NCBI GenBank assembly: GCA_028278125.1 | Contig: JANQEY010000052.1 | Span: 1 to 30,817 of the forward strand | DNA: 30,817 bases | Direction of reading: 5' to 3' | Source of the DNA: a bacterium | Lineage (GTDB): Bacteria; Electryoneota; Electryoneia; Electryoneales; Electryoneaceae | In this document: positions 9,465-18,313 of the stretch, piece by piece | Position numbering within the stretch: position 1 is the stretch's first letter | Layout: each line of letters starts with the position of its first letter | The notes under the pieces: generated by a model | Seen by the model: only the letters and a program-made list of their open reading frames with translations | Databases searched by the model: none | Told to the model about the DNA's origin: nothing | Position numbers and translations under genes: made by a program

Positions 9465-11375
9465 ATGCAGATTAAATCTAAACCTTTTGTAGTGATGGCA
9501 CTAGTTCTGGCCTTGGGTGTCAGTATGTCATTTGCAACCGATGTTACCTTCCAGGTCAACATGGGTTGGCAGATTGAGCTGGGTAGCTTCGATCCTCTCG
9601 CTGATATGGTGGTAGTAAGGGGTGATTTTAATGGCTGGTCCGGGAATGATTATGAAGTTACTGCATTAAACGATTCGATATATACCGGTACTTTTGATAT
9701 ACCGGAAGGTAATCAAGGTTACAAGTATGTTATTGTTCCTGGTGAAGGATGGGATAACTGGGAGTCACGGGATAATCGGTATGTTGATGTAGGTGTTGAT
9801 CCTATTGTACTGGATGTTGTTTACTGGAACGATGAGGAATGGTTGCTACTCACTGATGTAGAGGTCTATTTCCAGGTTAATATGGAAATTATGGAACTCC
9901 AGGAAAATTTTGATCCATTAAATGATCTTGTTGTAATCCGTGGTAATCATCCAAACCTTGGAAACTGGGGTGGGGCAGTAGCAATGGCCGATGAAGGTGA
10001 TCATGTATTTGGGCTCGAGGTTCAATTTGATGATCTGGGAATAGGTGAAAACCTGGAATACAAGTTCGTGATCCTTGAAAACGGTGATGAGGGCCTGGCA
10101 AACTGGGAGACAATTGACAACAGGGTAATTGTTCCAACGGGTGATGAGCCTGATGATGATATGAATGGATACGGTGAGATTGAACCCGGTGTTGCCTGGT
10201 TCAGCAACGTTACAGGTGATGACATCATAACCAGCGATCTACTTGTCCATTTTATAGTAGATTGCCGTCCGGCTTATTACAAGATTGATGATCCGGAAGC
10301 CACGGTAAATGATGTCCAGACCGGGGAAGAGATCCTGGCAATTGACGAAGTAAATATTGCCGGTAACTTTAACGGTTGGCCCTGGGGAGCTTTCCCTGTA
10401 GAATATACTTTCAATGATGATGGAATTGAACCGGACGAAGTAGCGGGGGACAGTGTCTGGTCAGGATCTGTTCAGTTTTACGCGCTGGATCCTGTAGATC
10501 AGATTTACAAGTATGGTTTGAATGAACTCGACGCTGAAGCGAACTTTGGCGAGGATCACATGGTGGTTCTCGATGACAGTGGACCGGAACAGACGGTCAT
10601 TGACACTTTCGGAACAAATGGAAGCCTGTATGATGAATATATTGAGCTTCTATTAGGCCCACCGCTTACAATATCAGCTACTCCACAGGTTGATCCCGTA
10701 ATAATACCGGATGTGGGTGGATCTTTCAACTGGGATGTTGTTGTTGAAAATGTTTCCAACAACACCTATACCTTTGATGCCTGGACTGGTCTGCTACTTC
10801 CTGATGGTACTCCCTGGGGACCTCTTGATGTGTTTAATGATATAACACTATTATCCGGTTTTTCCATAATAGCGGCACCTGAGCAGGATGTACCGGCATT
10901 CGCGCCACCGGGAGTTTATACATACTACGCGTTGGTTGGTCAGTTTCCTGTAGCGGATGCATTTGCCACGTTCGAATTTGAAAAACTCGCTGGACCGGAG
11001 ATTGCAGCAAATACAGGTTTAGATATGTCCGGTTGGACTCTATCCGGTTGGTTTGACGAGGAAGTCCTCGATTACGCGGGCGTAAAAGATTTGAACAATG
11101 TGGTACCATCTGATTTCGAAATCAGTGCTGTTTATCCAAATCCGTTTAATCCTTCGACAACAATCGAAGTCGGTCTGCCTGATAATGGACTTCTTAGTGT
11201 TTCTGTTTTCAATATTGAGGGACGGCAGGTAGCTGTTCTGGCTAACGGAGCACACAATTCCGGTTACCACCAATTCGTATTCGACGGAACGAACCTTAGC
11301 AGCGGAATCTATTTAGTCAGGGCTGAGTTGAATGGTCACAAGGAAAACATTCATAAGATTATGTTGATCAAGTAG
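9465..11375 (+). CDS. Secreted protein with three starch-binding-like (CBM20/E-set) domains and sorting signal
   Basis: 636 residues; signal peptide 1-24. Three related domains lie at about 26-125, 132-225 and 258-375. The first and third contain the GDFNGW / GNFNGW motif; the second has GNHPNLGNWGG, close to the CBM20 pattern. Each begins with a V-x-F-x-V strand and has a YKY/YKF strand, matching carbohydrate-binding modules of the CBM20/CBM48/AMPK type. No glycosidase domain is attached. The DAW module follows at 401-508, then a WTLSGWFDEE linker and a sorting domain with YPNPFNPSTTI (557-567). GGGAGG is placed 6 bases before the ATG. It is the last gene of the probable 2346-11375 unit, closed by a terminator. 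It may hold surface proteins to alpha-glucans or another polysaccharide; that is inference from the fold only. Confidence 0.87.
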   Translation: MQIKSKPFVVMALVLALGVSMSFATDVTFQVNMGWQIELGSFDPLADMVVVRGDFNGWSGNDYEVTALNDSIYTGTFDIPEGNQGYKYVIVPGEGWDNWESRDNRYVDVGVDPIVLDVVYWNDEEWLLLTDVEVYFQVNMEIMELQENFDPLNDLVVIRGNHPNLGNWGGAVAMADEGDHVFGLEVQFDDLGIGENLEYKFVILENGDEGLANWETIDNRVIVPTGDEPDDDMNGYGEIEPGVAWFSNVTGDDIITSDLLVHFIVDCRPAYYKIDDPEATVNDVQTGEEILAIDEVNIAGNFNGWPWGAFPVEYTFNDDGIEPDEVAGDSVWSGSVQFYALDPVDQIYKYGLNELDAEANFGEDHMVVLDDSGPEQTVIDTFGTNGSLYDEYIELLLGPPLTISATPQVDPVIIPDVGGSFNWDVVVENVSNNTYTFDAWTGLLLPDGTPWGPLDVFNDITLLSGFSIIAAPEQDVPAFAPPGVYTYYALVGQFPVADAFATFEFEKLAGPEIAANTGLDMSGWTLSGWFDEEVLDYAGVKDLNNVVPSDFEISAVYPNPFNPSTTIEVGLPDNGLLSVSVFNIEGRQVAVLANGAHNSGYHQFVFDGTNLSSGIYLVRAELNGHKENIHKIMLIK

Positions 11376-11392
11376 ATACTGTATTTTCTCCA

Positions 11393-11432
11393 AAAAGGGC
11401 AATCTTTTCTGAAGGGGTTGCCCTTTTATTTT
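11393..11432 (+). terminator. Rho-independent terminator
   Basis: A perfect 10-bp stem (aaaagggcaa 11393-11402 with ttgccctttt 11418-11427) encloses a 15-base loop. The T-rich end of the stem runs into more T. It lies 18 bases after the stop of the starch-binding-like gene. Confidence 0.9.
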
Positions 11433-11563
11433 GATCTGAGCATATTAACTACGTTCAACTCACTGGTCGCTATATATATGTTATTGAAAGTTTTATATTG
11501 TATACTCCTTTAGCTACAAATCCACAAGTTAACCTGGCAGTTATTTTTACGGGAACGATTTAG

Positions 11564-12733
11564 ATGCGAGAGAAGAGATTTGGTCAAGAAGTTTCGGGAA
11601 ACATAGTTGGTAAAAATGAGTGGCCGCAGATATTTACTAAGGTTTTGAGGAAGTCACCTGATCTTTTTTTATATGATGGCCTCGATGAATACAGCAGCCA
11701 GATTTTGAAACATAAAACTGCGCATAAAGATGAACAGGTATTGATCATAGATGAAACACTCCCCAGGTTACCAAAGCGATTTTTCGATCTAAAAACAACC
11801 GTCCTTGGTAAAACTCAATATTTTGAGTCGGGATTAATCCATCGACTTTCTTTCACACTTGAAATATCCAAACAATTCGAATTCAGCCATCACCAGGCTA
11901 TCTGGACTACTATCCAGCCACCGATGCGAAAATCATCAAGCCTGTTTATCGCTTCCCCTTCCGTTGATCGCCCGGTATTTATGGAAATTCCCATCAGTGG
12001 TGCACCTCCTCAAGTCAGGATAATCGATCTCAGTACTGAAAATATTCGAGCGCTCTCACCATCTGCGCAAAAACTTTTTCCAAAATCACGTGAAATCAAT
12101 GGAATGAGGGTACAGTTCGTTGATCTTGGTGAAACCCTTGTAGATGGTACCATCTCTGCCAGTTCTGATGATGAGCTCCAGATAAAACTTGACCATCTTA
12201 CATCATCATCACTGCGATTATTCGAACAATACCTGGAAGAAGAATACGAGATTAGTAAATCAAAAGAACATTCATTTTCTAATGTTCAAGAGATTACTGA
12301 TAACAAGCTTGTGGAATCGAGCAAAGCTGTCGCTGAAGAAATTGAGAGGAGTACTCCGGCAGCTGTAATTGTGTTAAAAGACAGGGATTTACGTGAACAA
12401 TACTGCAGAATTATGGATGAATTTGAGTATCGCAGCAGGACACTTGAGAGATTCGAACAAGTCACTCCAGAAGTCCTCGAAGGAAGATCTTTATTTATCT
12501 TTGATGTTCGGCAGGAGGGAGGTCACTCGGTAGATTTCCTGAAATCATGGCTAAAAAATGGTTCCATTAATCGTGGTCAGTTTATTCTCGTGGGTGACAA
12601 TCCGAACAAATCTCGCCAGGAAGAGTGGCATAGACTGGGCGATGGGCTTTTTCTGGGAAGTAACACTCCACTGATGTTATTGAGACAAAGAATCGGGGAA
12701 TTAATTCACCGCGTTCGACGTCCTGGAGAATAA
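11564..12733 (+). CDS. Cytoplasmic protein with PilZ-like region and degenerate receiver-like domain
   Basis: 389 residues without signal peptide or membrane segment, so it stands out among the exported neighbours. Residues 30-225 resemble a YcgR-type arrangement: a beta-rich N-terminal part, then a PilZ-like stretch with QPPMRKSS (118-125) and VRIIDLSTENIRAL (151-164). The latter recalls the PilZ D-x-S-x-x-G motif but lacks the Gly. A charged linker (226-262) leads to a receiver-like alpha/beta domain (265-385). There the strand IFD puts D314 at the usual phospho-acceptor position, while the conserved Ser/Thr (here G344) and the Lys-Pro pair are missing. The family assignment is by eye and uncertain. 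A role in sensing cyclic di-GMP or in controlling motility or secretion would be inference. It is a single gene with no strong ribosome site, with terminators on both sides of its cluster. Confidence 0.7.
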   Translation: MREKRFGQEVSGNIVGKNEWPQIFTKVLRKSPDLFLYDGLDEYSSQILKHKTAHKDEQVLIIDETLPRLPKRFFDLKTTVLGKTQYFESGLIHRLSFTLEISKQFEFSHHQAIWTTIQPPMRKSSSLFIASPSVDRPVFMEIPISGAPPQVRIIDLSTENIRALSPSAQKLFPKSREINGMRVQFVDLGETLVDGTISASSDDELQIKLDHLTSSSLRLFEQYLEEEYEISKSKEHSFSNVQEITDNKLVESSKAVAEEIERSTPAAVIVLKDRDLREQYCRIMDEFEYRSRTLERFEQVTPEVLEGRSLFIFDVRQEGGHSVDFLKSWLKNGSINRGQFILVGDNPNKSRQEEWHRLGDGLFLGSNTPLMLLRQRIGELIHRVRRPGE

Positions 12734-13011
12734 TCCGGCAATTTCCTTTAGCTCTGCACCTGGTTCCCGTATAATTGTTCATTATTTGACTCCCCTCAAA
12801 TTGAGTATTATCAGGTTTTAGAGGTATCTTATCCGTGCCGTGGAAGCCTGATTTCCTTTTAAGTGAATTCCATCACTAATTTTGGATATTTAGTGTTTTC
12901 TCCTGATAGTTTGATTATATTATCATCGGCTGTCAGCGGTGGGAATTCGTCACAAATCTTCCGTGCTAAATTGTTTCATTATAGAATCTTATCTTCAGGG
13001 TGGAGGCAGTT

Positions 13012-16000
13012 ATGCGTAAAGTATTTATCTTTTCACTTCTAATTATGTTTTCGTTTAGTCTCTCTTTCGCGAATCAGTATATATCGATTGATCAGGGAGG
13101 ACAGACTAATCAACTGGATGCGCAATTGATTAGCTCAGACCAGAACTCATCCACTATTGAGCTCGATGTTGATGGAATTCTACTTGAAGATATAGATATC
13201 GTAAATTCCAGTTATTCAAATATATACTGGGAGAATTCCGGTGTTGAAGGAGAATTAGGTGAAGCGACTTTGCCGGTATATAGGTTTTTCCTGCAAATAC
13301 CTTATGGGGCAAAGGCGGAAATTGAACTGCTCGAATCTGAAATAAATAATATTGAACTTAGCAGTTACGGAATTCAAAATCCCCTTTATCCGGTTCAACC
13401 GCCACGTGAAAAGGTAGAAGGTGCGGTATATGAATTTGTGATGGATGAATCTTATTACAAACTGGACAGCTATAAGAATCTTCCGATTGTTGAAGTGACA
13501 GATTACCCTATAATTCGTGGGCATCAGCTGGTTTCCATAATAGTTCGTCCCGTTGATTATAACCCCGCAATCGGAGAACTGTCATTTGTTTCCAACCTGA
13601 AATTCAAAGTCGATTACCAGGGTGGAAACCAGGGCGAAACGATCGCAAAACTGCAACGATATTCATCACGTCAGAGTAATCACCTTGTCGAAGAGATTGT
13701 TTTGAATCCAGGTGTATTTGAGATTAATGAACTCGATGATCTTCCTACTTCACTTGGTTATCTCATCATCAGTGAAAACAATGTTAACTATCTTGAAGCG
13801 ATGGAATCCTATGTCGAATGGAAAAAGGACATGGGTTATGAAGTAACCATGGTTTCGACAGTAGAGACAGGGACATCTAACAGCGATATTCGTGATTATA
13901 TCCAAGATGCATATGATACCTGGGATGTTCCACCCAGCTTTGTCCTCCTGATTGGCGATACTCCTGAAATTCCTCATTTTACAGGCCAGGGAACAGGTTC
14001 ACCACCAACCGATCTGAACTACAGTATGATGGAAGGAAACGACTATTTCCCGGATATCGGTGTAGGCCGTTTTTCTGTAGCTAACTTGACGGATCTGAAT
14101 AACGTGATCGATAAAACCCTCCAGTATGAACAGGGAACCTGGGGTGGTGGTGATGACTGGGTGCAGACGGCTGTATTTATGGCCAGTACTGATAATTACC
14201 AGATTTCAGAGGGTACTCATAACTTCGTCCTCAACAATTACCTCAATGATGCCGGATTCGATTCAGATCTACTCTACACTGTTACTTATAATGCTACAAC
14301 CCAGGATGTGACCGATTCATTCAATGCCGGTAGAAATCTTGGCATCTATTCAGGGCATGGCAGTACAACCAGTTGGGCTGATGGTCCTGCCTTCAGCCAG
14401 GCAAATGTAAACGCATTGACTAACACCGTTTACCCGTTTGTCCAGAGTTATGCATGCATCACCGGTAATTTTACCTATGGAGAATGTTTCGCTGAGACCT
14501 GGATTCGCACTGACAACGGTGCTTTTGCATTTATGGGATCATCCGTAAATTCCTACTGGGATGAAGATGATATCATGGAGAAGCGGGTGTTTGAGGGCTT
14601 TTTTGACAACCAGATACCCGGTGATCCGTATAATTTCACCTGGATCAATGGTCTTGTGAATTATGGTAAAATTGAACTCTACAGTTACTATGGTAACACC
14701 GGGATGGTACGCCGGTATTTCGAAATGTATAACATCATGGGAGATGGATCGGTTGATCTCTGGACGAGCGATCCGGCTGCCGTAACCGTTACACATCCTA
14801 CAACTATGATAATCGGAATGGACGCGATGGATGTAAATGTTGCCGGTGCACCTTCATGGGCTATGGTCTGCCTTCGTTCCCTCGAAGATGAAACAATCTG
14901 CGCATCCGGGTATACCGATGAATTTGGCGACATCACATTAACCCTGGGTAGTCCATTAACTACACCCGGGACCCTGATGCTTCATGTTACAGGCCATGAT
15001 GTGGAACACTATGAAGCTGAAGTTACGGTTATCCCTGCTGACGGTATGTACCCGATTGTCCAGTCTTTTGAAGTAGATGACAATCCTGGAAACGGCCAGG
15101 CGGAATATGGCGAAGAATTTGATCTCGTCCTGAATATAGAAAACATGGGAAATGAAACAATTGATCTTCTCGAGGTAGAGGTTGAGACAACATCTCCCTG
15201 GTTGACAATTGATGCTGGAGTGCAGACGGCTGAAAATATTGCACAGAATGATGTAGTAGCTGTTGAATTTGCTTCCAGCGTAGACCTTTATGTCCCGAAT
15301 AACGAGGGTGCTCAGTTTAATGTTACGATGACCGCTGGTCTGGAAACATGGGAGCAGGACTTTACCCTCTTCATGTACGCTCCTGAACTCGATATTACCA
15401 TTATTCGTGCGGATGATGCTGCGGGTAATGGCAACCAACGACTTGAAGCGGGTGAGAACGGATCGTTGGATTTACTGATTACGAATAACGGTGGTGCTTC
15501 AATCCAGGCTGAATTTAATGCTGAAGAATCGGATGCTTACCTGGAGAATCTCCTTGTTAATCTCGGATTGGTAAACCTCCCGGCGGGTGGATCGGTTGAA
15601 TACTCAAGCGCTATTGATCTTGAGGTTTCAGCACTTGCCCCCGATATGGAACGCGCATGGATATACTGCACTATCGACAGGTTGGATGGATTTACCTGGA
15701 GTGATTATGTAGATCTCGATCTAGGTGGTGTCTATGACGATATGGAAGGTGTTGATCAGGGCTGGAGTCATTATGCCAATCCGGGCTATAGTGATGATTG
15801 GCATGTGTCATCAGAGATGAATTATACACCTGGTGGAGATTTTTCATGGAAAGCTGGTGATACCGGTGTGGGTGATTACAGCAATGATCTTGACGCCTGC
15901 CTAGAACTTCCGGTTCTCAATGTTCCCGGCCAGGTTGTCTTAAGTTTCAACCATCGTATTAACGCTGAAATTTCAGCTTATTGGACTGGTGAATGTTATG

Positions 16001-17235
16001 ATGGCGGACGTGTGGAGGTGTCCACCGATGGTATCAACTGGACTGGTCTCCCGATGCCCGGGTATAACTATACAACCCGTGGAAATGGTCCCTTCGGTGA
16101 AGGTATCAGTGTATATAGTGGAACTATCGCCTGGGAGTCTGAAGAAGTTCTGATCGACAGTGATCCCGGCGACCTGCATATCCGTTTCCGGTTCGGTTCG
16201 GATGGCGCGGTTACAGATGAAGGATGGTATGTTGATGATATCTCGGTCGTGCTTCCGGGTAATCTCACCCCACCTGCAAATCTTTTAGCTGAAGTAGTTG
16301 AAGATGGAGCATCTTTAACCTGGAATACTCCGGGTGGGGAACTTGATGATATCAACCTGCTTGGATTTACTGTATACAGGGATGGCAGCCCGGTCAGTGG
16401 AATCATTCAGCAATCGGACTACCTTGACGACCTGACAATGATGCCGAACGACAACTATAATTATACTGTAACTTCAGTATATGAAGAGGGTGAATCGATC
16501 GCCGCCGGGCCTATCCAGGTTACATGGGGCGATTTTGATCTTATCCTTTCGGCAACACCACAGAATCCGCCGATCTTTATCCAGGCATGGGGTGGAAGTT
16601 TTACCTGGGATGCTTTTGTAGAGAACCAGTCTGGCGGTCAGTATACATTTGATGCCTGGACTGAACTTGTCCTGCCCAACGGTAACACCTATGGACCTCT
16701 TAACCTGTTCGAGAACCTTGTACTGCCGGATGGCGGAACTATTACTGCATCACCAATACAGGTTGTCCCAGCGGGTGCTCCCAACGGCTACTATACCTAC
16801 GTCGCCAAGGTTGGTGATTACCCGAACGCCATAGCTGTTGACGGGTTTGAATTTGGAAAACTCCCGGTAGTTGGCGCTCTTTCGGCTGGAACAGATTCAC
16901 CGGAAGACTGGGTATTATCCGGATGGTTTGATGATATGGATGTAGTTGATAAATCCATCGTTCTACCTTCTGAATTCACGATTGAAGATATATACCCGAA
17001 TCCGTTCAACCCATCAACCTCGATTGAGGTAGCGTTACCCGAATCTGGTGTCCTGATGGTAAATGTTTATAATATTATGGGACAGACAGTCCAAACATTG
17101 GTTTCCGGCAGGGTGGAAGCCGGTTATAATAGCTTTGTCTTTGATGGAACAGGACTTTCAAGCGGAATCTATTTTGTCCAGGCTGTTGTACCGGGAAAAA
17201 TGGATATTTGCAGGAAGGTTGTATTATTGAAATAA
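13012..17235 (+). CDS. Gingipain-family (C25) cysteine peptidase with C-terminal modules and sorting signal
   Basis: 1407 residues from ATG 13012. A GTG at 13000 is in frame, but GGTGGAGG directly precedes the ATG and the signal peptide (1-20) begins there. A propeptide of the C25 type covers about 25-235. The caspase-like catalytic domain covers 245-580. YSGHGS carries the catalytic His (H449), and SYACITG carries Cys (C482), followed by the CFAE and FMGSS strands typical of the family. An Ig-like domain (585-675), two CARDB/Ig-like segments (680-905), a MAM-like domain (907-1082, ending EGWYVDD), a fibronectin III-like domain (1086-1172), the DAW module (1176-1285) and a sorting domain with YPNPFNPSTSI (1328-1338) complete it. 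It should be an active secreted endopeptidase matured by propeptide removal, although cleavage specificity cannot be read. With the carboxypeptidase it suggests extracellular protein degradation. Confidence 0.93.
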   Translation: MRKVFIFSLLIMFSFSLSFANQYISIDQGGQTNQLDAQLISSDQNSSTIELDVDGILLEDIDIVNSSYSNIYWENSGVEGELGEATLPVYRFFLQIPYGAKAEIELLESEINNIELSSYGIQNPLYPVQPPREKVEGAVYEFVMDESYYKLDSYKNLPIVEVTDYPIIRGHQLVSIIVRPVDYNPAIGELSFVSNLKFKVDYQGGNQGETIAKLQRYSSRQSNHLVEEIVLNPGVFEINELDDLPTSLGYLIISENNVNYLEAMESYVEWKKDMGYEVTMVSTVETGTSNSDIRDYIQDAYDTWDVPPSFVLLIGDTPEIPHFTGQGTGSPPTDLNYSMMEGNDYFPDIGVGRFSVANLTDLNNVIDKTLQYEQGTWGGGDDWVQTAVFMASTDNYQISEGTHNFVLNNYLNDAGFDSDLLYTVTYNATTQDVTDSFNAGRNLGIYSGHGSTTSWADGPAFSQANVNALTNTVYPFVQSYACITGNFTYGECFAETWIRTDNGAFAFMGSSVNSYWDEDDIMEKRVFEGFFDNQIPGDPYNFTWINGLVNYGKIELYSYYGNTGMVRRYFEMYNIMGDGSVDLWTSDPAAVTVTHPTTMIIGMDAMDVNVAGAPSWAMVCLRSLEDETICASGYTDEFGDITLTLGSPLTTPGTLMLHVTGHDVEHYEAEVTVIPADGMYPIVQSFEVDDNPGNGQAEYGEEFDLVLNIENMGNETIDLLEVEVETTSPWLTIDAGVQTAENIAQNDVVAVEFASSVDLYVPNNEGAQFNVTMTAGLETWEQDFTLFMYAPELDITIIRADDAAGNGNQRLEAGENGSLDLLITNNGGASIQAEFNAEESDAYLENLLVNLGLVNLPAGGSVEYSSAIDLEVSALAPDMERAWIYCTIDRLDGFTWSDYVDLDLGGVYDDMEGVDQGWSHYANPGYSDDWHVSSEMNYTPGGDFSWKAGDTGVGDYSNDLDACLELPVLNVPGQVVLSFNHRINAEISAYWTGECYDGGRVEVSTDGINWTGLPMPGYNYTTRGNGPFGEGISVYSGTIAWESEEVLIDSDPGDLHIRFRFGSDGAVTDEGWYVDDISVVLPGNLTPPANLLAEVVEDGASLTWNTPGGELDDINLLGFTVYRDGSPVSGIIQQSDYLDDLTMMPNDNYNYTVTSVYEEGESIAAGPIQVTWGDFDLILSATPQNPPIFIQAWGGSFTWDAFVENQSGGQYTFDAWTELVLPNGNTYGPLNLFENLVLPDGGTITASPIQVVPAGAPNGYYTYVAKVGDYPNAIAVDGFEFGKLPVVGALSAGTDSPEDWVLSGWFDDMDVVDKSIVLPSEFTIEDIYPNPFNPSTSIEVALPESGVLMVNVYNIMGQTVQTLVSGRVEAGYNSFVFDGTGLSSGIYFVQAVVPGKMDICRKVVLLK

Positions 17236-17269
17236 GAAATGCGATTCTTATCAATAGAAGCGAAGCAAG

Positions 17270-17298
17270 AGCCTCATCATTTTGATGAGGCTTTTTTT
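17270..17298 (+). terminator. Rho-independent terminator
   Basis: A perfect 9-bp stem (agcctcatc 17270-17278 with gatgaggct 17284-17292) with a 5-base loop is followed by a run of seven T. It terminates the C25 peptidase gene. On the - strand no T run follows, so it does not serve the convergent gene. Confidence 0.93.
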
Positions 17299-17302
17299 AT
17301 GT

Positions 17303-17344
17303 AGCACGGACAGTGCTCGGTCCGGGCTGTATTGCATCTACATT
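17303..17344. repeat. Dispersed palindromic repeat, copy 1
   Basis: A short hairpin (cggac 17307-17311 with gtccg 17320-17324) is followed by a tail. The segment 17318-17344 plus the next base matches 18720-18747 with three differences in 28 bases. It lies just outside the 3' end of the cysteine-synthase-like gene. Confidence 0.7.
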
Positions 17345-17368
17345 GTTCATTGTTTGCGATTAACACCT

Positions 17369-18313
17369 TCAATCATCCTTAAAAAAATCTCCATACTTTA
17401 AGCCCGTATCACACAGGAAAGTTACAACTTTGGCAGATTTTCCAAGTTTTCCACTTTCCAAATATTTTATTGCTGCACATACATTGGCAGCAGATGAAAA
17501 ACCAACAAACAGGCTTTCTCTGCTACCTAACAGTCTTTGATACTCTTTAGCTTCATCGTTTGTGACGCAAAGAAATTCATCTACTAATCCCGGTTCCCAA
17601 AATGGAAGTGCTCTTCCATAGCCTGTACCTTGTAGAATATGTTTAGGGTCCTCGACCACTCCCTTTGCCAAATATCTCGATTTCGATGGTTCAACAACCG
17701 CACACTTGACATTCGAATTCTGTTGCTTAAGATATTTGCTTGTTCCGATAAACGAGGCCCCGGTTCCCACAGAAGCAACAAATGCTGATATATTAACGAG
17801 TTCCTTCCAGATTTCTGGTCCGGTGTTGTTGTAATGAGCTTTAACACAGGAATTGTTATTAAATTGATCGACATAGAAACCATTGGATTCTTTGGTTAGT
17901 TCAATCGCTCTCGAAACGGCAGCATCAATATCCTTTCCAGTAACTTTTCCTTCAGTTCCATTGACTTGAGGTACACGTTCAACTTTAGCACCCAATCCTT
18001 TAAGCATCTTTACCCTTTCAGGGCTGTTACCTTTAGACATAACTGCAGTGAATGGATTTCCATAGAGATTACAAACTACTGCTAGTCCGGATCCCATGTT
18101 TCCACTGGTCATCTCAACCACAGGATTTCCAGTTTCTAATATTCCAGTTGAATAAGCATCCTTGATAATTTGTAACGCAGCCCTATCCTTGATGCTTCCA
18201 CCTGGTTGAAGATGCTCAGCTTTAACAAATATTTCTCCTGGACCAGGATGCAAATTGCTGAGTTTTAACAGGGGTGTGTTCCCAATGAGATCTAATGCGT
18301 TATTTGCCAACAC
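17369..18313 (-). CDS. Cysteine-synthase-like PLP-dependent enzyme (divergent)
   Basis: 314 residues, the usual length for the O-acetylserine sulfhydrylase / cystathionine beta-synthase fold. The start is GTG, preceded by AAGGA on the - strand. LIGNTPL (9-15) and PGGSIKDRAA (37-46) identify the family, with K42 as the lysine that binds PLP. The substrate loop reads TSGNMG (69-74) instead of TSGNTG. The phosphate loop reads GTGAS (183-187) instead of GTGGT, and the C-terminal PDSG-like motif reads CDTG (301-304). These three changes at the active site suggest an altered substrate, for example another O-activated serine or another nucleophile, while fold and PLP chemistry are retained. It stands alone, opposite to all neighbouring genes, between two copies of a dispersed repeat, which suggests acquisition as a cassette. 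Cysteine synthesis remains the default reading. Confidence 0.85.
   Translation of the reverse strand: MLANNALDLIGNTPLLKLSNLHPGPGEIFVKAEHLQPGGSIKDRAALQIIKDAYSTGILETGNPVVEMTSGNMGSGLAVVCNLYGNPFTAVMSKGNSPERVKMLKGLGAKVERVPQVNGTEGKVTGKDIDAAVSRAIELTKESNGFYVDQFNNNSCVKAHYNNTGPEIWKELVNISAFVASVGTGASFIGTSKYLKQQNSNVKCAVVEPSKSRYLAKGVVEDPKHILQGTGYGRALPFWEPGLVDEFLCVTNDEAKEYQRLLGSRESLFVGFSSAANVCAAIKYLESGKLGKSAKVVTFLCDTGLKYGDFFKDD

Noticed and set aside
13000..13011. GTG start of the C25 peptidase, four codons upstream
   Set aside because: These codons overlap the GGAGG ribosome site of ATG 13012.
12734..13011. Small RNA or further gene before the C25 peptidase
   Set aside because: No stable hairpin with T run, no conserved motif and no credible frame in these 278 bases.
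14956..15438. 160-codon frame on the - strand inside the C25 peptidase gene
   Set aside because: Antisense shadow of a clearly coding frame with conserved domains; no own start signals.
17270..17298. Bidirectional terminator shared by the two convergent genes
   Set aside because: Only the + strand has a T run after the stem.
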